From the NCBI RefSeq assembly GCF_003797125.1, contig NZ_RKKE01000002.1:719661-783660 (forward strand): DNA of 64,000 bases. Direction: 5' to 3'. Of the stretch, positions 10,179 to 18,045 are shown piece after piece. Made by a program: the position numbers and the translations under genes. Below the pieces are notes generated by a model, which searched no databases, was not told the DNA's origin, and was given only the letters and a program-made list of their open reading frames with translations. Position 1 is the first letter of the stretch. Each line of letters starts with the position of its first letter. This DNA is from Shewanella frigidimarina. GTDB taxonomy: Bacteria; Pseudomonadota; Gammaproteobacteria; Enterobacterales; Shewanellaceae.

Positions 10179-11468
10179 TTAACCGTAAATAAACTTGGCA
10201 ATAAACAATGCCGCCACCACTAAAATACCTGGATTTAAATCTTTAAAACGTCCTGTCATCAATTTGATCGCAGCATAAGAAATAAACCCAAGACCAATTG
10301 CATTGGCTATAGAGAAGGTTAACGGCATTAATAAACACGTCACAACAACGGGAGCTGCTTCAGTAATATCTTCCCAATCAACATTGACTAGACCAGACAT
10401 CATTAGGATTGCGACATAAAACAAGGTACCTGTTGTGGCATATGCTGGCACCATACCGGCTAATGGCGACACAAATAACGCCGCTAAAAACAGTAATCCA
10501 ACTACAACGGCAGTTAAACCTGTGCGACCACCTGCACTCACCCCTGCAATACTTTCGATGTAGCTCGTGGTAGTTGATGTACCTAATGCAGCACCAGTAA
10601 TAGTGGCGACACTGTCTGCGGTTAAGGCACGTTTTACTCGAGATAAACGGCCTTTTTCATCAAGCAGTCCGCCACGTTGAGCAACAGCAACTAAGGTACC
10701 TGATGTGTCAAATAAATCGACAAATAAGAAAGCAAAAACCACCGATAACATGCTCACCTCTAATACACTAGACAAGTCCATCTTCATAAATGTCGGCGCG
10801 ATAGACGGCGGCATAGAAATTAAACCTTGGTATTGCACATCACCAAAAATCATTCCTAAAACTGTCACTATTAGAATGCTAAAAATAACGGCAGCCTTTA
10901 GACCACGATGAACCATGGCAATAATTAAGAAAAAACCTAATGCGGCCATCAAGGCTGGAAATGAGGTGATATCGCCCATAGTCACCAATGTAGCAGGGCT
11001 TGCCACTACAATACCGGCATTTTTTAAGCCTATTAAGGCTAAAAATAATCCAATACCAGCAGCAATACCAAAACGTAACGACATTGGAATACTATTAACT
11101 ATCCACTCACGTATTTTGACTAAGGATAAAATTAAGAAGCACACACCTGACATAAAGACCGCGCCAAGTGCCGTTTCCCAGCTATACCCCATTTCGCCAA
11201 CTACGGTGTAAGTAAAAAAGGCATTCAGCCCCATACCCGGAGCCAATGCTATCGGGTAATTAGCTAATAATCCCATAACTAAACAACCTATGGCAGCCGC
11301 TAAACATGTGGCAACAAATACCGCACCATGATCCATCCCAGCATCAGCAAGCATCATAGGGTTAACAAAAATGATGTAAGCCATCGTTAAAAAAGTAGTC
11401 AGACCGGCCATAGCCTCTTGCTTAAGACTCGTGTTGTTCTGTTTAAGTTTAAATAGTTTTTCTAACAT
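10179..11468 (-). CDS. AzgA-type (NCS2-superfamily) purine permease, PurP-like
   Basis: The start at 11468 gives 429 residues beginning MLEKLFKLKQNNTS, with AAGGA about 10 bases upstream. A TTG codon seven codons earlier is less likely. The sequence follows E. coli adenine permease PurP closely: EAMAGLTTFLTMAYIIFVNP, LAPGMGLNAFF, LFVDLFDTSGTLVAVAQ, GTSTTTSYIES and GGRTGLTAVVVGLLF. About 12 hydrophobic segments place it in the inner membrane as a proton-coupled importer of adenine or hypoxanthine/guanine; substrate choice cannot be read from the sequence. A possibly structured leader lies upstream. Confidence 0.92.
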   Translation of the reverse strand: MLEKLFKLKQNNTSLKQEAMAGLTTFLTMAYIIFVNPMMLADAGMDHGAVFVATCLAAAIGCLVMGLLANYPIALAPGMGLNAFFTYTVVGEMGYSWETALGAVFMSGVCFLILSLVKIREWIVNSIPMSLRFGIAAGIGLFLALIGLKNAGIVVASPATLVTMGDITSFPALMAALGFFLIIAMVHRGLKAAVIFSILIVTVLGMIFGDVQYQGLISMPPSIAPTFMKMDLSSVLEVSMLSVVFAFLFVDLFDTSGTLVAVAQRGGLLDEKGRLSRVKRALTADSVATITGAALGTSTTTSYIESIAGVSAGGRTGLTAVVVGLLFLAALFVSPLAGMVPAYATTGTLFYVAILMMSGLVNVDWEDITEAAPVVVTCLLMPLTFSIANAIGLGFISYAAIKLMTGRFKDLNPGILVVAALFIAKFIYG

Positions 11469-11534
11469 GGAACGGGGTTCCTTGGGCAAAGGTTAACGTT
11501 GGATTAATAGTCAAATTACGACAAATGAGGATAC

Positions 11535-11593
11535 GGTAAGCCTTGTGCTATTGACCATACTCACAGAGTCGACATCTTTACAGAGGGCTTACT
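11535..11593 (-). promoter_or_regulatory. Candidate structured 5' leader of the purine permease mRNA
   Basis: On the minus strand, GTAAGCC (11586-11592) can pair with GGCTTAC (11536-11542), closing a 43-base interior that contains a smaller ACTC-TGT-GAGT hairpin. It lies about 70-125 bases upstream of the permease start. The known purine riboswitch core is not present. A perfect 14-bp palindrome, TTGATAGCTATCAA, sits further upstream at 11626-11639. A function is inferred from shape and position only. Confidence 0.3.
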
Positions 11594-11726
11594 TTAATTG
11601 CGGGGAATTATAAATACTTACGACCTTGATAGCTATCAATAGCCTTTTTGTTGAAAGATTTCAGTTTTTTATATAGCGCACTAACCAATTAGCTTGAGTC
11701 TAACTAAAGCGAGCTAAATTCAAGAC

Positions 11727-11754
11727 AAAAAAAAGCCTACTCAATAGAGTAGGC
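11727..11754 (-). terminator. Strong terminator of the 31-codon ORF transcript
   Basis: On the minus strand, GCCTACTC and GAGTAGGC form a perfect 8-bp stem with a 4-base loop, followed by eight Ts. No annotated-size gene lies upstream on this strand within 600 bases, so the terminator marks the end of the small transcription unit that starts near 12172. Confidence 0.88.
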
Positions 11755-11910
11755 AGACATGTTACAAGCATCCCATATGGGGAAAGGAAAGCTAGCATCA
11801 CTTAACGTGATGTGGCGATAAATTAATTAATTTACCACCTTGTCTAAAACCGTCAAACGAGACGAACAAAAGGTTGATGGATATTAAAACTACGTAAAGA
11901 GGGTCAATTC

Positions 11911-12006
11911 TTAACGTTTCATGGCGAATATACCGCCACGTAAAACTGTTACGTCGGCAAACCAAGTGTTCTGCCAATAAAATTTGCTGTTACCTGTATA
12001 AGACAT
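11911..12006 (-). CDS. 31-residue small protein (or leader peptide) of unknown function
   Basis: The ORF starts ATG at 12006 after AGGAG with a 7-base spacer, an ideal ribosome binding site, and ends in TAA at 11911. The peptide begins MSYTGNSKFYWQ and ends GGIFAMKR. It has two Trp and two Tyr, no signal peptide and no obvious membrane segment. Support comes from the whole unit: a sigma-70-like promoter with a HexR-type box upstream, a long leader with hairpins, and a strong terminator about 155 bases after the stop. I do not recognise a family. It could be a functional small protein, or a short ORF on a regulatory RNA. Confidence 0.6.
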   Translation of the reverse strand: MSYTGNSKFYWQNTWFADVTVLRGGIFAMKR

Positions 12007-12013
12007 AGTCGTG

Positions 12014-12138
12014 CTCCTGATTAAAGTAAAGTTGTATAAACCTAGTAAAGCTTGGCTCGGTTCCCTGGAACGTACATTTCTCAAATCCATTGAGACAACT
12101 TGTCACTCAGATCCTTGGAGGTTATATCCATCCTGGAT
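12014..12138 (-). promoter_or_regulatory. GGA-rich hairpin leader, candidate CsrA/RsmA target
   Basis: The leader carries five GGA motifs within 125 bases, three of them in hairpin loops. The hairpins are ATCCA-GGA-TGGAT (12126-12138, containing CAGGATG), TCTCAA-TGGAT-TTGAGA (12079-12095) and GTTC-CAGG-GAAC (12060-12071). A fourth motif is AAGGATC (12111-12116), and the fifth is the ribosome binding site AGGAG (12014-12018). An 8-bp hairpin at 12147-12171 caps the 5' end. GGA in loops plus a GGA in the Shine-Dalgarno is the pattern of CsrA-repressed leaders and CsrB-type sponges. CsrA binding is inferred. Confidence 0.5.
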
Positions 12139-12178
12139 TAACTAGAGTCGACAAACACATTGCTTGCCGACGAAATGA

Positions 12179-12206
12179 ATTATACAAAACTGTAATTTAA
12201 TTACAA
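12179..12206 (-). promoter_or_regulatory. Sigma-70-type promoter of the small transcription unit
   Basis: On the minus strand, TTGTAA (12201-12206) and TATAAT (12179-12184) are separated by 16 bases. The start of transcription is expected near 12172, giving a leader of about 165 bases before the 31-codon ORF. Confidence 0.65.
12191..12205. promoter_or_regulatory. HexR-type operator over the promoter
   Basis: TGTAATTTAATTACA is a perfect 15-bp palindrome and fits the Shewanella HexR consensus TGTAATwwwATTACA as I recall it. HexR is an RpiR-family regulator of central carbon metabolism. The site fills most of the -10/-35 spacer and overlaps the -35, a position expected for repression. The identity of the regulator is inferred from the motif. 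Confidence 0.6.
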
Positions 12207-12242
12207 GTATTATTTGCTTTAATTCACAAAAACTTCATTAAA

Positions 12243-12257
12243 AGTGATTTAATTACA
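12243..12257. promoter_or_regulatory. Second, degenerate HexR-type box
   Basis: AGTGATTTAATTACA matches the promoter-proximal box at 13 of 15 positions. Its centre is 52 bases away, close to five helical turns, so two bound dimers could lie on the same face of the DNA. Confidence 0.4.
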
Positions 12258-12353
12258 ATATTTTCGTATTAAAACTATGTATAACTATTGTTATCAACAT
12301 GTAACCTAAAAATCAAGCCCTTCAAAAACAACTACTTAACAACGAAAAAACCT

Positions 12354-13892
12354 CTAATTTGAAAACTGTAATAAAGCTACCAAAGGGCTTGCGGTTGGCT
12401 TTCCATACAGAGGATCGCCCTCAACAGCACTGCCTGCAATATCGATATGAGTAAATGCCAGTTCTGTTTCTGTTAATCCAGAGGCTTTTATCAAGAAAGC
12501 GGCAGGATATTGATGCCCACGAGCCGTAATGGAAGACGGACCATTATTCGATGACACCACATCTGCAGCGCCGTTTTTATCGGCAATTTTATCAAAGTCT
12601 TCCGGACGTAATCGTGAAACCTCGAATGGCTCCCCCCATAACTGACCCACTTCAGCAAGTGTTGCTGCAACCCCTTGCTTTTTAGCTGCGCTATTCTCAA
12701 CTAATGCAGGATAACCACCATAGGCTCGTACAACATGGCCGGTTAACGTCGCCACCGAAAATAACTGTGGATTCACCGCTGTTTGAGCCTGTAAACGCAA
12801 ATGTGATAATAAGTCAGCCAACACTAAGCGACCTTCTGCATCAGTATTACCAATGCGAACTCGCACACCTGCGTGGCTAGTAATGATTTCATCAGTGACA
12901 AATGCATCACTGCCAATACTGTTTCTTACTAATCCGAGTTCAGCAATGACTTTAATACCTTTAGGTTTCAGTATTGATAGTGCTTTCATTAGACCGGCAA
13001 CTGCTGCCGCGCCACCTTTATCACGGCTCATTCCAGCCATAGATCCTGCAACTTTAATATCAGCGCCACCTGTGTCGTAAACCACACCTTTGCCAGCAAA
13101 GAATAAGGTTTTTGTAATAGGGCCTTCACCAACATATTCAAGCTTTACCACTCGTGGATGATGACGTGCAACATCAAAAGAGCTTCTACCCACTGCGCTG
13201 AGTAATGGGTATTGCGCTTTTAACTGCTCGACTTGATCAACCACAGATACAGCCAAACCGCTATCAGCAAAAGCATCAACACAATATTGTGCAAAACCAA
13301 TAGCGGACATACGCTCAGGTTCTGTACCACAAAGATCGCGCGCCAATACTCGTCCAGATTCTGCCGCATTAAGTAATAAACTATGGGTGGCAGTATTCAA
13401 TAATCCAATCGCGGTTAAACTCGGTTGTAAAGACTTTGCTTCTCGCGCCTCTAACGGTTGCCAAAGCTCTTGTCCACAAGCCAGTGCGGCAACTTGTTCT
13501 GCATTAGCAAAGCGATTGTCAGTTACACTTGGAACAACTAGTAAAGGTTTAGTGGCACCTGCGGCTTTAGCAATGGCAATACCTTCTCGAGCGGCTTTGG
13601 CAAAAATCCTGACATCGCTATACTCATTGTCGCTATCTGTCACTGGGGAGAGAATCAAACGACAACCGGCTAACCCTGGCGCAAAAAGCAACGTGGCACT
13701 TTTACCGACACGGAAATCTATTTGACTAGCGTGTGCAGCAAGCAAACTCACTTCATCTTGTTTGATGTCAGCTAAACTCGTCGCTATCACGACAACAGCG
13801 TCCCAACCTTCGCCTTCAAAAATAGCCTCATCAGTTGTGACATCAATAATTGGCACTTGGAACGCAGTAAGCGCTTTATTCACTTGGGTCAT
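12354..13892 (-). CDS. M17-family leucyl aminopeptidase-like protein
   Basis: 512 residues, start preceded by AAGGA. The C-terminal catalytic domain has the M17 metal and active-site segments: FAGKGVVYDTGGADIK, DKGGAAAVAGLM and the signature [14 protein letters not shown]. The expected Lys, Asp, Asp and Asp/Glu ligands can all be seen, but the loops around them differ from canonical PepA (DTGGADIK for DSGGISLK). The N-terminal domain (1-170) is diverged. It probably is a cytoplasmic metal-dependent aminopeptidase with a specificity different from the canonical pepA found elsewhere in this window. It is divergent from pepD, another peptidase gene. Confidence 0.85.
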   Translation of the reverse strand: MTQVNKALTAFQVPIIDVTTDEAIFEGEGWDAVVVIATSLADIKQDEVSLLAAHASQIDFRVGKSATLLFAPGLAGCRLILSPVTDSDNEYSDVRIFAKAAREGIAIAKAAGATKPLLVVPSVTDNRFANAEQVAALACGQELWQPLEAREAKSLQPSLTAIGLLNTATHSLLLNAAESGRVLARDLCGTEPERMSAIGFAQYCVDAFADSGLAVSVVDQVEQLKAQYPLLSAVGRSSFDVARHHPRVVKLEYVGEGPITKTLFFAGKGVVYDTGGADIKVAGSMAGMSRDKGGAAAVAGLMKALSILKPKGIKVIAELGLVRNSIGSDAFVTDEIITSHAGVRVRIGNTDAEGRLVLADLLSHLRLQAQTAVNPQLFSVATLTGHVVRAYGGYPALVENSAAKKQGVAATLAEVGQLWGEPFEVSRLRPEDFDKIADKNGAADVVSSNNGPSSITARGHQYPAAFLIKASGLTETELAFTHIDIAGSAVEGDPLYGKPTASPLVALLQFSN

Positions 13893-14074
13893 ATAAGATC
13901 CTTACTCTTTAGGGATATAGATAAATTAGTGGGTTCATAATTATTTACAGATTTGTGGACTAAACCTTGGCAAATCGGTATCGCAATATCAAGTAACTGC
14001 GCAGAATATGTTAAAATAGTCGCAGTTATATTTTGTGTCGTATATCGACTTGATTTCATCTTAGAGGGCGTTTC

Positions 14075-15538
14075 GTGACTGCATTAACTCAATTATATCC
14101 TCAGCCTCTATGGCAATGGTTTGAACAAATTTGCGCTATTCCACATCCATCAAAGCATGAACATGCGTTATCACAACATATTCAACAATGGGCAAAAGCT
14201 CAAGGCCTTGCGGTTGTTGAAGACAAAGTGGGTAATTTAATCATCCGTAAGCCTGCTACTGCAGGAATGGAAAACTGCAAAATAGTGGTGTTACAAGCGC
14301 ACATTGATATGGTGCCGCAAAAAAATGCCGACAAAGTACATAATTTTGAAACCGATCCGATTGAAGCCTATGTTGACGGTGATTGGGTTAAAGCTAGAGG
14401 AACAACCTTAGGTTCTGATAACGGTATTGGTATGTCTTCGGCGTTGGCCGTTTTAGGCAGTAAAGACATTAAGCACGGGCCACTCGAAGTGCTGCTCACC
14501 ATTGATGAAGAAGCCGGCATGACTGGCGCTTTTGGTTTAGAAGCCGGTTACCTTGATGCTGAAATTTTAATTAATACTGATTCAGAGCAAGAAGGTGAAA
14601 TCTACATGGGTTGCGCCGGCGGTGTTGATGCACAAATAAGTGTACCAATGTCTTGGCAAGCACCAGAACAAAGCAACGCCAGCTTTTCACTGACTATGTC
14701 GGGTTTAAAAGGCGGCCATTCTGGTGTCAATATTCATCTTGGTCGTGGTAACGCTAACAAGTTATTAGCGCGATTTTTATTTAAATACAGTGACGAATTA
14801 GCCTTAGAGCTAGTCAGCTTTAGTGGTGGTTCGCTGCGTAATGCGATTCCGCGTGAAGCTAACGTTCAATTGATGTTGCCAGCTGAAAATGTTGAAGCAT
14901 TAAAACAAGCTATTGAGTCATTTCAAGCGTTAGTGCGTGAAGAGTTAGCCGTAGCTGATCCTGCCATGTTACTCACGTTAGCCGCAATTGATGCACCAAC
15001 AAAAGTGATGGACGAAGAAGCGCAAAATACCTTAATCGACTTATTACATGCTAGCCCTAACGGTGTTATCCGCATGAGCGATGAAGTAGAAGGCGTCACT
15101 GAAACATCATTAAATATCGGCGTGATCAGCACTGAAGATGAAAGCGTAGAAATATTATGCCTTATTCGTTCATTAATCGATTCGGGGCGTGAAGAAGTCA
15201 CTGGTATGCTAACCGCACTATCAAATCTATCGGGTGCTAGCATTGATTTAAGCGGTGCTTATCCAGGTTGGAAACCAGACACTAGCTCACCTGTTATGGC
15301 AATTGTGCGTGACACCTATAACGATATTTATAAAAAAGATCCTAGCGTGATGGTTATTCATGCGGGTCTTGAATGTGGTTTATTTAAAGAACCTTATCCG
15401 CACATGGACATGGTATCGATTGGTCCGACGATTCGTTATCCGCACAGCCCAGATGAAATGGTCAACATCACCACGGTTGGTCAATATTGGGAATTACTGC
15501 TTGCTGTATTAGAGCGTATCCCAGCTAAAGAGGCGTAA
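14075..15538 (+). CDS. pepD: Aminoacyl-histidine dipeptidase (peptidase D, M20 family)
   Basis: 487 residues from a GTG start with AGAGGG upstream; the length matches PepD. The M20 metal-site segments are present: QAHIDMVPQKN, the TLGSDNGIGM segment with the bridging Asp, DEEAGMTGAFGL with the catalytic Glu, NTDSEQEGEIYMGCAGG, and the C-terminal HAGLECGLFKE. It cleaves Xaa-His dipeptides such as carnosine in the cytoplasm. It is a monocistronic unit ended by a strong terminator, divergent from the M17 gene. Confidence 0.95.
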   Translation: MTALTQLYPQPLWQWFEQICAIPHPSKHEHALSQHIQQWAKAQGLAVVEDKVGNLIIRKPATAGMENCKIVVLQAHIDMVPQKNADKVHNFETDPIEAYVDGDWVKARGTTLGSDNGIGMSSALAVLGSKDIKHGPLEVLLTIDEEAGMTGAFGLEAGYLDAEILINTDSEQEGEIYMGCAGGVDAQISVPMSWQAPEQSNASFSLTMSGLKGGHSGVNIHLGRGNANKLLARFLFKYSDELALELVSFSGGSLRNAIPREANVQLMLPAENVEALKQAIESFQALVREELAVADPAMLLTLAAIDAPTKVMDEEAQNTLIDLLHASPNGVIRMSDEVEGVTETSLNIGVISTEDESVEILCLIRSLIDSGREEVTGMLTALSNLSGASIDLSGAYPGWKPDTSSPVMAIVRDTYNDIYKKDPSVMVIHAGLECGLFKEPYPHMDMVSIGPTIRYPHSPDEMVNITTVGQYWELLLAVLERIPAKEA

Positions 15539-15590
15539 TCAGTCAAGTGATTGTGGCTATGGTTATAATTGGCTGATAAGCCATATAAGA

Positions 15591-15617
15591 AAGGCGACAG
15601 CAATGTCGCCTTTTTGC
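15591..15617 (+). terminator. Terminator after pepD
   Basis: AAGGCGACA/TGTCGCCTT is a perfect 9-bp stem with a GCAA tetraloop, followed by a T-run. It lies between convergent pepD and dinB. Confidence 0.9.
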
Positions 15618-15647
15618 TCTCTATGGTTTCCGTTATAAAATGGGCGC

Positions 15648-16727
15648 CTAAAATTGTAAATCGAGTTGAGTAATTTGATCGACACTACTCTCGGAAGAAG
15701 CCAACGTCACATCCGCTAGGCCAACGCTCACACCGACTAATCGAATCCCTCGCCCATGGCTTCGTTGTAATGCTTGCAGCAATAACTCATGAAACAGGTT
15801 AATCGAAATCTCATCACTGCGATGCTCGATGGTGGTCTGCTTAAAATCATTAAATTTCAGTTTCACAACCTGCTTATGGATCTGTCGGTCTTTTGCACTG
15901 CGACGAACCCGAGTACTCAGCTCTTGAATCAGTTGCGGTAATACCTGATGACATTGCTCTAACGTAAAAATGTCTTTGGCTAATGTCGTTTCAACCCCGA
16001 CAGACTTACGCACTCGATGCGGGCTGATTTGTCTTGAATCGATCCCTTGAGCACGCTCAGCCAACACATGGCCAAACTTACCAAAGGCCTCAATTAATTG
16101 CACTTTAGGGTATTGCTGCACATCATAACAAGTGGTTAAGCCAATATCGGCTAACTTTTTTGAAGTGACTTTACCAACTCCAGGAATTTTACTCAGCGGT
16201 AGGTCTTTTACAAAATCAGCAATTTGATTTGGAGTGATAACATATTGTCCATTCGGCTTATTTAAATCGGATGCAATTTTGGCTAAAAACTTAATGGGTG
16301 CTATACCAGCTGAAGCAGTTAATCCGGTAACCTCAAAAATCTCATCTCGTATCGCCTTGGCAATTAATGTCGCACTGCCTTGGTGAGCATCGCAATCAGT
16401 CACATCAAGATACGCTTCGTCCAAAGACAAAGGCTCAACAAGATCAGTGTATCGATGAAAAATCTCACGTATTTGCAGTGACACCGATTTATACACTTCC
16501 ATCCGCCCTGGTACTAAAATCAATTGCGGACACAACTGCAACGCATGATAACTGGACATAGCGCTACGCACCCCAAATTTGCGGGCCTCATAGCTGCAGG
16601 TACTTATCACACCTCGGCGGTCACTTCTGCCGCCAACAGCAATGGGTTTTCCTCTCAACTCAGGAAAATCGCGCATTTCTACCGCGGCAAAATAACAATC
16701 CATATCGATGTGAATGATTTTACGCAT
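15648..16727 (-). CDS. dinB: DNA polymerase IV (Y-family, DinB)
   Basis: 359 residues, the usual Pol IV length. The catalytic acidic residues are visible in [12 protein letters not shown] (Asp8) and [10 protein letters not shown] (Asp103, Glu104). [21 protein letters not shown] is the fingers-region motif, and the helix-hairpin-helix segment [19 protein letters not shown] follows at about 175-195. The C-terminal QLDLQF fits the beta-clamp-binding peptide. The enzyme performs error-prone translesion synthesis. A LexA box lies upstream, so SOS induction is expected. Confidence 0.96.
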   Translation of the reverse strand: MRKIIHIDMDCYFAAVEMRDFPELRGKPIAVGGRSDRRGVISTCSYEARKFGVRSAMSSYHALQLCPQLILVPGRMEVYKSVSLQIREIFHRYTDLVEPLSLDEAYLDVTDCDAHQGSATLIAKAIRDEIFEVTGLTASAGIAPIKFLAKIASDLNKPNGQYVITPNQIADFVKDLPLSKIPGVGKVTSKKLADIGLTTCYDVQQYPKVQLIEAFGKFGHVLAERAQGIDSRQISPHRVRKSVGVETTLAKDIFTLEQCHQVLPQLIQELSTRVRRSAKDRQIHKQVVKLKFNDFKQTTIEHRSDEISINLFHELLLQALQRSHGRGIRLVGVSVGLADVTLASSESSVDQITQLDLQF

Positions 16728-16764
16728 TCTATAACCATCATCATTATCTTAATTGAAACAATGA

Positions 16765-16784
16765 TACTGTATATAAAAACAGTA
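16765..16784. promoter_or_regulatory. LexA (SOS) box upstream of dinB
   Basis: TACTGTATATAAAAACAGTA carries the CTGT-N8-ACAG core with the usual TA extensions, close to the LexA consensus. Its near edge is 37 bases upstream of the dinB start. Confidence 0.88.
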
Positions 16785-16806
16785 TTCAATCATTCTCTTA
16801 CAGACA

Positions 16807-16833
16807 CAAAAAAGCCCAAACTCAGTTGGACTT
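16807..16833 (-). terminator. Terminator after the bacterioferritin pair
   Basis: On the minus strand, AAGTCCAA pairs with TTGGGCTT (one G-U) around a short loop and runs into TTTTTT. It ends the bfr transcript before the dinB control region. Confidence 0.75.
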
Positions 16834-16862
16834 ATTTAACATGTAACGTATCAATTAAGACA

Positions 16863-17330
16863 TTACATTTTGGTCTGTAAATAGTTTTGTAAACCAATAC
16901 GTTCAATAAGACCGAGTTGCTTCTCTAACCAGTACATGTGGTCAGATTCAGTGTCATCTAATAACACTTCTAAAATTTCACGGCTTTGGTAATCCGCTTT
17001 TTCTTCACATAGCGCGATAACTTTACGCAAATGATCTGCTACATGATATTCGTATGCAAGGTCATTTCTAAGCATTTCTTGCACATCTTTACCAATATTC
17101 AACGCTTCACGGCTGCCAACATCTGGAGTGCCTTCTAAAAACAAAATGCGTTGAACTAATTTAGCTGCATGCAACTTCTCGTCGTCTGACTCATGCAGAA
17201 TACGGGTATACAGTTCATTGAATCCCCAGTCTTCATACATATGAGCATGGACAAAATATTGATCCATGGCTGACAATTCGCCAGTTAATAAACTATTTAA
17301 AGCGTCGATGACTTCTGGATGGCCTTTCAT
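16863..17330 (-). CDS. bfr: Bacterioferritin subunit with intact ferroxidase site and no haem Met
   Basis: 155 residues, normal Bfr length. Compared with E. coli Bfr, the di-iron ligands Glu18, Glu51, His54 and Glu94 are present, and the Glu-x-x-His pair is at 128/131 after a one-residue insertion. The haem-binding Met52 is replaced by Lys (SDDEKLHAA). This subunit should oxidise Fe(II) but not supply the haem ligand at dimer interfaces. It lies 12 bases after the partner gene and probably forms mixed 24-mers with it. Cytoplasmic iron storage. Confidence 0.92.
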   Translation of the reverse strand: MKGHPEVIDALNSLLTGELSAMDQYFVHAHMYEDWGFNELYTRILHESDDEKLHAAKLVQRILFLEGTPDVGSREALNIGKDVQEMLRNDLAYEYHVADHLRKVIALCEEKADYQSREILEVLLDDTESDHMYWLEKQLGLIERIGLQNYLQTKM

Positions 17331-17342
17331 GATAATTTCCTA

Positions 17343-17813
17343 TTAGTCGTTAATTTGTGATTGAAGATAATTTTGAATACCCGTTTGATTGATAAGCTCT
17401 TGCTGCGACTCAATCCAATCTAGATGCTCTTCTTCGTCTTCGAGTAAATCTTCAAATAAATCGCGGCTAACATAATCTTGCTGAGTTTCACATACCTTAA
17501 TGGCTTCACGCAAAATGGCAATTTGTTCAGTAATCGCAGCTAGATCACAGCTAAGCATTTCTTCAGCATGCTCACCAATACGCAATTTATCTAACTGTTG
17601 TAGGTTAGGTAAACCTTCAAGAAACAATACACGTTCAATCAGCTTGTCAGCATGCTTCATGTCTTCAATCGATTTTTTATACTCTTTCTCATTAAGCTTT
17701 TCCAATCCCCAATGCTTAAACATACGAGCATGTAAAAAATATTGGTTAATGGCGGTCAGCTCACAGGTGAGTACTCGATTGAGTTGGCTGATGACTTTAG
17801 GATGACCTTTCAT
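17343..17813 (-). CDS. bfr: Bacterioferritin subunit with haem Met and degraded ferroxidase site
   Basis: 156 residues, clearly Bfr (INQYFLHARMFKHWGLEKLN, ADKLIERVLFLEGLPNLQ). The haem-ligand Met52 is kept (EDMKHAD). The ferroxidase site is altered: Glu51 is Asp and Glu94 is Ile (DLAAITEQ), while Glu18, His54, Glu127 and His130 remain. It should bind haem but be a poor or inactive ferroxidase. First gene of a two-gene operon with a Fur-like box upstream. The pairing resembles the alpha/beta bacterioferritins known from other proteobacteria. Confidence 0.92.
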   Translation of the reverse strand: MKGHPKVISQLNRVLTCELTAINQYFLHARMFKHWGLEKLNEKEYKKSIEDMKHADKLIERVLFLEGLPNLQQLDKLRIGEHAEEMLSCDLAAITEQIAILREAIKVCETQQDYVSRDLFEDLLEDEEEHLDWIESQQELINQTGIQNYLQSQIND

Positions 17814-17858
17814 AGTAATGTCCCTCGATAAATAATGTGATCTCGATCAATTACAAAT

Positions 17859-17887
17859 AGGATAAAACACTATAGGAGAAAAAGCAA
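17859..17887 (-). promoter_or_regulatory. Promoter of the bfr operon
   Basis: On the minus strand, TTGCTT and TATCCT are separated by 17 bases and lie about 45 bases upstream of the first bfr start codon. Confidence 0.5.
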
Positions 17888-17916
17888 ATTTCCTTTACTT
17901 TCACACACTTACAATT

Positions 17917-17935
17917 GATAACCATTATCATTATA
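17917..17935. promoter_or_regulatory. Fur-box-like sequence upstream of bfr
   Basis: The 19-mer GATAACCATTATCATTATA, read on the minus strand, matches the classical Fur box GATAATGATAATCATTATC at 16 of 19 positions. It is about 30 bases upstream of the predicted -35, where binding could activate or repress iron-storage genes. Confidence 0.6.
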
Positions 17936-17970
17936 ACTAAGCTTTGTAACTCGTTAACAATACACGAACA

Positions 17971-17998
17971 TAAAAAAAGCCTTCTAAATGAAGGCTCT
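17971..17998 (-). terminator. Terminator after nqrM
   Basis: On the minus strand, AGCCTTC/GAAGGCT form a 7-bp stem with a 5-base loop followed by seven Ts, about 50 bases past the nqrM stop. Confidence 0.85.
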
Positions 17999-18045
17999 TT
18001 ACAAAGCACTGGTCTATTAACCTTCGCTTTAGGCAATTAACGATG

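Noticed and set aside
11535..11593. Purine riboswitch of the known class
   Set aside because: The conserved loop and junction segments of the purine aptamer are absent; only a generic closed stem is present.
12014..12172. Full CsrB-type sponge RNA
   Set aside because: Only five GGA motifs are present, far fewer than in CsrB, and one of them is a working ribosome binding site; a regulated leader fits better.
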